From positions 1-9,462 of the forward strand of contig SLAE01000148.1 of the NCBI GenBank assembly GCA_007127015.1: a stretch of DNA of 9,462 bases, in the 5' to 3' direction. Positions 1 to 5,494 of this stretch are shown in pieces. The DNA comes from Desulfonatronospira sp. (GTDB lineage Bacteria > Desulfobacterota > Desulfovibrionia > Desulfovibrionales > Desulfonatronovibrionaceae). Position 1 is the first letter of the stretch. Every line of letters starts with the position of its first letter. The position numbers were made by a program, and so were the translations under genes. The notes below the pieces were generated by a model, which was given only the letters and a program-made list of their open reading frames with translations, ran no database searches and was not told the origin of the DNA.

Positions 1-390
1 CCTGTGAGCCAGATCTCCGTCATTGGTCAGAATCAAAAGGCCCTGTGAAAAGTAGTCCAGCCGGCCCACCGGAAAAAGTCGTAATTTTTTTAGATTTTCA
101 GGCAAAAGGTCCGCTACCTTGGTTCTGCCCTGAGGGTCGTGCATTGTGGTCACAACCTGCACAGGTTTATTGAGCATGACATAGACCGGATCGCGTTCGA
201 ACAGCTGGTTTAATCGGATTTTCCTGCCGTTCACCTGAAGACTGTCTTTTTCAGGATTTACTTTTATCCCTGGCTCTCGCACCACCTGTTCGTTCAGGGT
301 CACCCTGCCTGACTGAATCAACTCGTCGGCCTTGCGCCTGGAGCAGACTCCGGACCTGGCCAGAGCTTTATTTAGGCGTAGCTCACTCAT
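1..390 (-). CDS. RluB/RsuA-family rRNA pseudouridine synthase, N-terminal part
   Basis: This gene starts at 390 and runs off the left edge of the window; 130 residues are visible. The family isomerises a specific uridine in rRNA to pseudouridine in the cytoplasm. Residues 3-60 form an S4 RNA-binding domain (RLNKALARSGVCSRRKADELI, then GRVTLNE). The catalytic domain follows, with LNKP at 73-76 and the motif GRLD at 109-112, where D112 is the expected catalytic aspartate, then GLLILTNDGDLAHR at 117-130. The S4 plus GRLD layout fits the RsuA/RluB/RluE/RluF group. It resembles RluB most, but the missing C-terminus prevents assigning the target uridine. The start is the only plausible ATG. No clear Shine-Dalgarno sequence precedes it, so translation may depend on the upstream YkgJ-type gene, whose stop lies 34 bp away on the same strand. 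Confidence 0.9.
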   Translation of the reverse strand, partial: MSELRLNKALARSGVCSRRKADELIQSGRVTLNEQVVREPGIKVNPEKDSLQVNGRKIRLNQLFERDPVYVMLNKPVQVVTTMHDPQGRTKVADLLPENLKKLRLFPVGRLDYFSQGLLILTNDGDLAHR

Positions 391-424
391 CTGTTTAAAG
401 ATCGATTTAAAAAATATTCAGCCA

Positions 425-895
425 TTACTTTGTCATTGCAGACCTTATGTCTTCCACATGCAGCGCTGCGGCGCTTTCTTCCTCAAGATCAAGACTTAGA
501 CCGTATTTTTGCATGTAATCCATGCCCTGTCTGACAAACTGATCAAAATCAATTCTTTTTTCGATGCCCGGGCAATATTCCCTGGCCATTTCAAAACTGG
601 ATTCATCCATGAGATTGCCCCTGAAAAAAGGCCAGGCCCGGCAGGCTCTGGGCTTGACCGGATGGACCAGACATCCCTGATCCCGGATAAAAAAAACACA
701 CCAGCCGCTCTCATTTACACGCACAAATGATTTGGCCCCTTTTCTGCGGATAAATCTGTCCTTAAAGGAGACCAGATCCAGATCAAGATATTCGGCAATC
801 TTTTCCTGCTCGGACAGATCAGCCACTATTCCCCCGGATCCCTGACAGCACTGTCCGCACATACGGCAGGTAAACGCTTTTAGGGAGTCATGCAA
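425..895 (-). CDS. YkgJ-family cysteine-cluster protein (putative metal or Fe-S binding)
   Basis: A 156-residue protein of the YkgJ/UPF0153 type, a widespread family with no settled function that probably binds zinc or an Fe-S cluster. Eight cysteines are visible at residues 10, 13, 16, 17, 66, 75, 85 and 108. They form the family signature CxxCGxCC near the N-terminus, then GWCVFF, GCLVHPVKPRACRAWPF and EYCPG. No signal peptide or membrane segment is seen, so it is probably cytoplasmic. No ATG lies upstream of the cysteine cluster, so the start must be TTG. Two in-frame TTG codons lie at 901 and 895. The strong AGGAGG at 905-910 sits 3 nt from the first and 9 nt from the second, so 895 is preferred; the alternative adds two residues. 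It lies between the CoA-binding gene and the pseudouridine synthase gene, all on the minus strand. Confidence 0.88.
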   Translation of the reverse strand: MHDSLKAFTCRMCGQCCQGSGGIVADLSEQEKIAEYLDLDLVSFKDRFIRRKGAKSFVRVNESGWCVFFIRDQGCLVHPVKPRACRAWPFFRGNLMDESSFEMAREYCPGIEKRIDFDQFVRQGMDYMQKYGLSLDLEEESAAALHVEDIRSAMTK

Positions 896-1032
896 TTTCA
901 ACTTCCTCCTGGTGATTGTTTAATCTTCTTTGCGAAAAAATCGTTAAATGAGTTATAAAAGGGTCTTTATCTCCCGCCTGCAATAATAATTTCTGATATG
1001 TACTACTGTCTGTTCTGAAGTATTTTCTATGC

Positions 1033-1458
1033 TCAGGGCGTGCCAATTAGCCGCTGATGTTCAGTCTTGATGCATCTGTCTTCGACCACTGCTATGGACT
1101 CGGATTTTAAAATCTTTCCGGCTTCAGGAGAAGAAATCCCAAGCTGCATCCAGAAGGCCAGGGGCGTATACCCTAGTTTGAGCACTTCTTTGGCATGTTC
1201 CGGACAATAGGCAGCCGCCCGGAAAAGATCAACTATATCCACTTTTTCAGGTATTTCGTCCAGGCTGGGATATGTTTTAAGACCCCAGACTGCCTGCCTT
1301 TTGGGATGCACCGGAATCACATTGTAGCCTGCCCTGATAAGATAGCGGCCCACCTGATCCACCGGCTGAGCGGGCTTGTCCTTGGCTCCGACTACTGCCA
1401 CAGTGACTGCTGTTTCCAAGATTCTTTTTAGATCTTGATCCTTAAGGCCATCCAGCAT
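1033..1458 (-). CDS. CoA-binding domain protein, YccU type
   Basis: A 141-residue single-domain Rossmann protein of the CoA-binding family related to E. coli YccU and to the N-terminal domain of acyl-CoA synthetases and succinyl-CoA ligase alpha subunits. Its biochemical role is unknown; the fold is thought to bind CoA or an acyl-CoA. The nucleotide-binding turn is VAVVGAKDKP at residues 20-29. Other family blocks are GRYLIRAGYNVIPVHPK, YPSLDEIPEKVDIVDLFR, FWMQLGI and VEDRCIKTEHQRL near the end. The start at 1458 has an ideal AGGAG five bases upstream. An in-frame ATG at 1485 would add nine residues, but it has no Shine-Dalgarno sequence and lies inside the predicted -10 box (TATGAT), so it is rejected. 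The gene is transcribed divergently from mqnC. Confidence 0.9.
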   Translation of the reverse strand: MLDGLKDQDLKRILETAVTVAVVGAKDKPAQPVDQVGRYLIRAGYNVIPVHPKRQAVWGLKTYPSLDEIPEKVDIVDLFRAAAYCPEHAKEVLKLGYTPLAFWMQLGISSPEAGKILKSESIAVVEDRCIKTEHQRLIGTP

Positions 1459-1463
1459 ACTAT
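1435..1463 (+). promoter_or_regulatory. Candidate plus-strand promoter for mqnC
   Basis: TTGATC (1435-1440) and TACTAT (1458-1463) are spaced by 17 bases, each matching the sigma-70 consensus at four of six positions. Transcription would start near 1470, giving a leader of roughly 60 bases before mqnC. It would overlap the 5' end of the divergent CoA-binding gene. This is a weak match, listed because mqnC needs a promoter in this short divergent region and nothing better is visible. Confidence 0.28.
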
Positions 1464-1480
1464 CTCCTATTAAAGTATCG

Positions 1481-1508
1481 ATCATACACTATTTTATTTA
1501 CGGATCAA
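1481..1508 (-). promoter_or_regulatory. Sigma-70-like promoter for the CoA-binding gene
   Basis: Read on the minus strand, TTGATC (1508-1503) and TATGAT (1486-1481) are separated by 16 bases. The -10 box differs from TATAAT at one position. Transcription would start near 1474, about 16 bases before the ATG at 1458, leaving room for the AGGAG ribosome-binding site. The -35 box lies inside the small inverted repeat at 1500-1515. This is a pattern match only. Confidence 0.5.
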
Positions 1509-1515
1509 TTTCCGT
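1500..1515. repeat. Small inverted repeat in the divergent promoter region
   Basis: ACGGA, six bases, TCCGT forms a perfect 5-bp dyad between the CoA-binding gene and mqnC. It covers the -35 box of the minus-strand promoter and sits just ahead of the mqnC ribosome-binding site. It could be an operator or merely chance; the arms are short. Confidence 0.3.
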
Positions 1516-1533
1516 TGAGCTTAAGGATAGATT

Positions 1534-2559
1534 ATGCAGCGTATCAGCATAGACCAGGCCCGAAAGCTTTGGCAAGAAGAGAATTTATTCACTCTGGGCC
1601 GTTTGGCCCATGAAGTAAGATCAAGGCTTCATCCGGAAAAAATTGTAACCTATATTGTTGATCGCAATATAAACTACTCAAACATCTGTGTCAGCGCCTG
1701 CAGATTCTGCGCATTTTTCAGGCCTCCCGGCCATGAACAGGGATACCTGCTCTCCTTTGAAGAACTAAAGCAGAAAATTGAGGAAACCATTGCTCTGGGT
1801 GGAAGGCAAATCCTCCTGCAGGGAGGGATGAATCCGGAGCTGGATCTTGATTATTATCTGCGCATGCTTTCTTTTATCAAGGATAATTTTCCTGAACTTG
1901 CGGTGCATGGTTTCTCCCCCCCTGAGATTTACTATCTGGCACAGAAAGAAAACCTTTCCCTTGATCAGGTAATCGGCAGGCTGAAGAAGGCGGGTCTTGA
2001 TTCCATTCCCGGCGGCGGGGCTGAAATCCTCTCAGACCGGGTACGCCGGATGCTGGCTCCGCGCAAATGCGGCTCCGGTCAATGGCTGGAGATAATGCGC
2101 GCGGCACATGAACAGGATCTTAAAACCACGGCAACCATGATGTTCGGACATGTGGAAAGCTTTGACGAGCGCCTGGAGCACCTGGAAAAAATCAGAGAGT
2201 TGCAGGATGAAACCAAAGGATTCACCGCTTTTATTCCCTGGACTTTCCAGCCGGGCAACACTCAGGTGCAGGCCGGGGAAACGTCTGCTGCCGAGTATTT
2301 GAAATTTCTGGCCCTTTGCCGCATTTTTCTGGACAATGTTTCCAATATTCAGGCCTCCTGGGTAACCCAGGGGGCACACGTGGGACAGATGGCCCTGCAC
2401 TGGGGGGCCAACGACTTCGGCTCGACCATGATCGAGGAAAATGTCGTGGCTGCGGCGGGAGTCAGCTTCAAGCTGCCCGAGGAAAGACTTCGGCGCCTGA
2501 TTCAGGGTGCCGGTTTTATTCCCCGCAGGAGAAAAATGGACTATACTGTAGTTGAATAG
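1534..2559 (+). CDS. mqnC: Cyclic dehypoxanthinyl futalosine synthase (radical SAM)
   Basis: A 341-residue radical SAM enzyme. MqnC cyclises dehypoxanthinyl futalosine to its cyclic form in the futalosine route to menaquinone, the lipid-soluble electron carrier of anaerobic respiration. It acts in the cytoplasm. The SAM-binding [4Fe-4S] cluster motif CxxxCxxC is at C52, C56 and C59 within VTYIVDRNINYSNICVSACR. Other MqnC-like blocks are LLQGGMNPELDLDYY, HGFSPPEI, IPGGGAEIL, FIPWTFQPGNT and HWGANDFGSTMIEENVV. The last block separates MqnC from the related MqnE and CofG/CofH. Length is normal for the family. The start is supported by AAGGAT five bases upstream of the ATG. No other mqn gene lies in the window, so the pathway must be completed elsewhere. 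The M24 peptidase gene follows after 22 bp, probably in the same transcript. Confidence 0.93.
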   Translation: MQRISIDQARKLWQEENLFTLGRLAHEVRSRLHPEKIVTYIVDRNINYSNICVSACRFCAFFRPPGHEQGYLLSFEELKQKIEETIALGGRQILLQGGMNPELDLDYYLRMLSFIKDNFPELAVHGFSPPEIYYLAQKENLSLDQVIGRLKKAGLDSIPGGGAEILSDRVRRMLAPRKCGSGQWLEIMRAAHEQDLKTTATMMFGHVESFDERLEHLEKIRELQDETKGFTAFIPWTFQPGNTQVQAGETSAAEYLKFLALCRIFLDNVSNIQASWVTQGAHVGQMALHWGANDFGSTMIEENVVAAAGVSFKLPEERLRRLIQGAGFIPRRRKMDYTVVE

Positions 2560-2581
2560 AGGTTAAAACCAAGGAGAGCTT

Positions 2582-3799
2582 ATGTTTGAGAGTCTGGAAA
2601 GACTGCCCGGAGAAGAAATGGAAAAAAGGATCGAGGCTTTTAGAAGCAATATGCGCGAAGCCTGCCTTGATTGCGGGGCGGCCATGATCTTTACCCGGCT
2701 GAATATCTATTACTTTACCGGTTCATTTGCCAATGGACTCTTATGGATCCCCTGGGAGGGAGAACCTTTGTTCATGTGCCGCAAGGGTCTGGAGAGATTT
2801 CAGCTGGAATCGCCGCTTAAACGGGCGGCGGCTTTTAAATCTTACGGTCAGATAAAAGATATCTTATCCGAATACGGACTTTCGCTTCCGGAACATGTAG
2901 GCGCTGAAAAAATGGGTCTGCCCTGGGCCCTGGCTGAAAACCTGCAGAAGAAGCTTACCGCTTCCAGATTCATCTCCATAGATCAGGCCCTGGCCGCCAC
3001 CAGAATGATCAAGACTCCCTGGGAAACGGAAAAAATGATTCTCTGCGGAAAAAGACATCACAAGGCCCTGTATGAAATCCTGCCGGACATGATCTCTCCG
3101 GGCATGACCGAACGAGAAATCAGCATGCAGGTCTGGCAGTGCTTTTTCTCCCAGGGACATCAGGGACTGATGCGCATGCAGAATTTCGGAGAAGAGATCT
3201 TTCTCGGACATGTGGCTGCCGGAGACAGCGCCAATTACCCAAGCGTATTCAATGGACCGGTGGGTCTTCGCGGCGAGCATCCGGCCAGCACCCAGATGGG
3301 CTATGCCGGCAAGGTCTGGCAGGACAACGAGCCTCTGATACTTGATTGCGGATTTGCACTGGAGGGTTATCAGACCGATAAGACCCAGGTCTATTTTCCC
3401 GCCGGATGGACTCCGCCTGATGAAGTCCGCAGGGCTCATGAACTGTGCATTGACATTCAGGCTGAGATAGCCCGTAATCTAAGGCCTGGAAACACTCCTT
3501 CAGATCTTTACCTAATGGCTGTGGAAATGGCTGAAAAAGCTGGATTTTCCGAAGGCTTCATGGGTCTTGAATACAATAAGGTCCCCTTTCTGGGTCACGG
3601 CATCGGGCTGGCTGTTGACGAATATCCCCCTCTGGCCAAAGGTTTTGAACAACCATTTAAGGAAAACATGTTTATGGCCGTTGAACCCAAGATCGGCCTT
3701 CCGGGCATAGGCATGGTCGGAGTGGAAAACACCTTCCGGATTACTGCGGACGGCGGTCAATGCATTACTGGAGACGTATTTGATGCTGTAAAGGTGTAA
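2582..3799 (+). CDS. M24-family metallopeptidase (Xaa-Pro aminopeptidase/dipeptidase-like)
   Basis: A 405-residue pita-bread metallopeptidase, probably cleaving Xaa-Pro bonds in the cytoplasm. Residues 15-150 resemble the creatinase-type N-terminal domain; the rest is the catalytic domain. All five expected dinuclear-metal ligands are visible: D255 (LILDCG), D266 (YQTDKTQ), H339 (FLGHGIGL), E368 (MAVEPK) and E382 (GVENT), so the enzyme should be active. The segment FNGPVGLRGEHPAS, upstream of the first ligand, marks a distinct aminopeptidase P-like subgroup; the precise substrate cannot be read from sequence. AAGGAG lies five bases upstream of the ATG. The gene is 22 bp downstream of mqnC and is followed by a strong terminator, so the two form a bicistronic unit. 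I see no biochemical link between them. Confidence 0.9.
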   Translation: MFESLERLPGEEMEKRIEAFRSNMREACLDCGAAMIFTRLNIYYFTGSFANGLLWIPWEGEPLFMCRKGLERFQLESPLKRAAAFKSYGQIKDILSEYGLSLPEHVGAEKMGLPWALAENLQKKLTASRFISIDQALAATRMIKTPWETEKMILCGKRHHKALYEILPDMISPGMTEREISMQVWQCFFSQGHQGLMRMQNFGEEIFLGHVAAGDSANYPSVFNGPVGLRGEHPASTQMGYAGKVWQDNEPLILDCGFALEGYQTDKTQVYFPAGWTPPDEVRRAHELCIDIQAEIARNLRPGNTPSDLYLMAVEMAEKAGFSEGFMGLEYNKVPFLGHGIGLAVDEYPPLAKGFEQPFKENMFMAVEPKIGLPGIGMVGVENTFRITADGGQCITGDVFDAVKV

Positions 3800-3831
3800 T
3801 GCTTTGGGCTGCAAAGCAGGGCTTAGCAGAA

Positions 3832-3881
3832 CTGCTGTTTAAGCCCCGGGGACAGGCGGGGCTTAAACAGCAGAATTTTTT
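3832..3881 (+). terminator. Strong intrinsic terminator after the M24 peptidase gene
   Basis: A perfect 16-bp inverted repeat has arms at 3832-3847 (CTGCTGTTTAAGCCCC) and 3858-3873, a 10-base loop, and six T residues at 3876-3881. It ends the mqnC-peptidase transcript. It lies between convergent genes, but on the minus strand no T-run follows the hairpin, so it may not terminate the opposite polA-operon transcript efficiently. Confidence 0.88.
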
Positions 3882-3886
3882 AAGTC

Positions 3887-4294
3887 TTATTCCGCCTTCT
3901 GCACATACTTCATGCGCACTTCAAAAAGGAAGTCCTTCAGCAGCCGGGCTTCCTCCGGGGTCAGATTGCCTCTGGTCTTCTCTTCCAGCATGGCCAGAAG
4001 ATCAATGGTCTGCTTGGCCATGGGCAGATTCTCCTGTGTCTGCCCGGTGCCGGGGTCGGGCACTTCTCCCAGATGGGTCAATGCAGAGGAGCTTAAAGAG
4101 AGCACAAAAGTGGAAAAATCCATACGGGGAAAAGTATTGTTCTTTTCCGCTGATGCTTTCTTATATTCCTCGGCAGCTCTTTTGCGCTCAATTTTTCGGG
4201 CCTCGCTCTCCTGACCCGGTTCGGATTCACCCTGATTTTCTTCAAAATTTATTCTGCGATCCGTAACCTTGATTTTTTCGTTGCTCTCATCCAT
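3887..4294 (-). CDS. DUF1844 domain protein
   Basis: A 135-residue protein of unknown function. Residues 1-60 are highly charged and probably disordered (rich in E, K, R, Q). The C-terminal half carries the DUF1844 signature: FSTFVLSLSSSALTHLGEVPDP, then NLPMAKQTIDLLAMLEEKTRGNLTPEE, ending LLKDFLFEVRMKYVQ. No signal peptide or membrane segment is present, and the C-terminal part looks helical. The start at 4294 is set by AAGGAGG eight bases upstream. An in-frame ATG at 4339 overlaps the stop of the upstream gene as ATGATTAA, but it has no ribosome-binding site and would add 15 residues unlike the family. It is the last gene of the DHH-polA operon, 37 bp after the aminotransferase-like gene. 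The family is known only as a conserved domain, and context gives no firm function. Confidence 0.88.
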   Translation of the reverse strand: MDESNEKIKVTDRRINFEENQGESEPGQESEARKIERKRAAEEYKKASAEKNNTFPRMDFSTFVLSLSSSALTHLGEVPDPGTGQTQENLPMAKQTIDLLAMLEEKTRGNLTPEEARLLKDFLFEVRMKYVQKAE

Positions 4295-4331
4295 AGCTCT
4301 TTCCTCCTTACTGGAATAAGCGAGAGTTAAA

Positions 4332-5483
4332 TTAATCATAAACTGAGTTCATTGTCCTTGAATAAGCTTCCCAGGCCTTTTCCAGATAGTCCCTGGAGCC
4401 GGAGATTCCGCCGCAGCGCAGGTATGATTCGCGCAGAGCAAGAAGGCCTGCGAGCACCTCCTGCCAGCGGATACTGCCTGCATGTCCAATTCGGACAAGC
4501 CTGCCGGAAAGACGCCCCTGACCTCCGGCCATGATTACCTGGTAGTCATCTCTGGCTGTTTGTAAAAGGCGGTGCTGATCGATTCCTGGAGGAAGCATTA
4601 CCGCGCTTGCGCTTAAGGCGTGGTTGCTTCGAACCAGAAGTTCAAGTCCCATCCGGGATATTCCATTGCGCACCATTGCTGCAAGCGCCTTGTGCCTCAG
4701 ATGGTTTTTCTCCTGATCTTCCAGAAGCAGCCGCAGGCTCTCGTCCAGGCCAAGAAGCATGTTTACCGGGGGACCCCGAAAAGCTTTTTCAAAAAAATCT
4801 GTACCTTCCTCAATATCATCAGTCCAGGCTATAATGCCTCCTCTTTCAAGGCTTTTTTCATGGGCCTGCCAGCTTAAAGCCAGAAAAGACATCCCCGAGG
4901 GTAAAAGAGTGCCGGGTCCGGATGCACACAAGACGCAGTCAAGCCCCCACCGATCCATGAGCACAGGAGCAGAACCCAGCAGCCCTGTCGCGTCGATCAC
5001 TGCCATTTTACCGCTTTGCCTGCACAGCCTGGCAATATCCTGAACAGGATGCATTGCTGTAGTTGACAAATCAACCGCCTGGACCAGTACAGCGTTTATT
5101 TCCGGCCATCTGGCCAGGGCATTCTCCACTTCCTTAGGCTTGACCGCCTCACCCCAGGTGATGGGCAGAGCCACCACTTCCAGGCCCTGTGCCTGGGCGG
5201 CGTTGGAGTATTGAAGTCCCTGCTCACCGGCCTCAACAACCAGGACTTTTTCTCCTGGAGCAAATAGAGCTCCCAGAGCAATGCGCATAACCCCTGCAAG
5301 ACGCTCGGGCAGCACTAAGACCCGCTCTTTCGTCCCCAGCAGATCCCTAAGCCCGGACTGAATCCTGTTCATGACTGCCTGCCTGTCATCCAGGGACAAT
5401 ACACTTATGTCCAAGGCCATTGCCCTGCGAACGCTATCGGGCACCAGACCTTCCTCAGGGGTAAACATTAAAAACCTGTTCAT
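4332..5483 (-). CDS. Aminotransferase class V fold protein lacking the PLP lysine (probable pseudoenzyme)
   Basis: A 383-residue protein whose length and order of blocks match the alanine-glyoxylate/serine-pyruvate aminotransferase group (fold type I, class V). Conserved remains include APGEKVLVVEAG after residue 70, D164 in VIDATGLLGSAP, DRWGLD at 177-182, LLPSGMSFLALS and LVRIGHAG with R331. The catalytic features are missing. The usual GSQKAL segment reads ASGPGTL, placing proline 190 at the Schiff-base lysine. The phosphate-binding TGSGT segment reads PERLA (59-63). The N-terminal PGPT reads PEEG, and the usual HR pair reads VL. The reading frame is open throughout, so this is not simple gene decay. 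AGGTG five bases upstream supports the ATG at 5483; a TTG at 5498 overlapping the polA stop is possible. It lies 11 bp after polA and precedes DUF1844. The fold is confident; the role is unknown and classical transamination is unlikely. Confidence 0.85.
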   Translation of the reverse strand: MNRFLMFTPEEGLVPDSVRRAMALDISVLSLDDRQAVMNRIQSGLRDLLGTKERVLVLPERLAGVMRIALGALFAPGEKVLVVEAGEQGLQYSNAAQAQGLEVVALPITWGEAVKPKEVENALARWPEINAVLVQAVDLSTTAMHPVQDIARLCRQSGKMAVIDATGLLGSAPVLMDRWGLDCVLCASGPGTLLPSGMSFLALSWQAHEKSLERGGIIAWTDDIEEGTDFFEKAFRGPPVNMLLGLDESLRLLLEDQEKNHLRHKALAAMVRNGISRMGLELLVRSNHALSASAVMLPPGIDQHRLLQTARDDYQVIMAGGQGRLSGRLVRIGHAGSIRWQEVLAGLLALRESYLRCGGISGSRDYLEKAWEAYSRTMNSVYD

Positions 5484-5494
5484 CAAATCACCTG

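Noticed and set aside
1459..1485. Upstream ATG extending the CoA-binding protein by nine residues
   Set aside because: The ATG lies within the predicted -10 box and lacks a ribosome-binding site. The ATG at 1458 has an ideal AGGAG.
2864..3439. 191-codon minus-strand reading frame inside the M24 peptidase gene
   Set aside because: It is antisense to the conserved catalytic domain and shows no recognisable motif; a typical shadow frame.
3799..4266. 155-codon plus-strand reading frame antisense to DUF1844
   Set aside because: It spans the terminator hairpin, has no ribosome-binding site and resembles no protein I know. The opposite strand encodes a clear conserved domain.
4295..4339. Upstream ATG (ATGATTAA overlap) for the DUF1844 gene
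   Set aside because: It suggests stop-start coupling, but no Shine-Dalgarno sequence is present. A strong AAGGAGG precedes the ATG at 4294, and the extra residues do not resemble the family.
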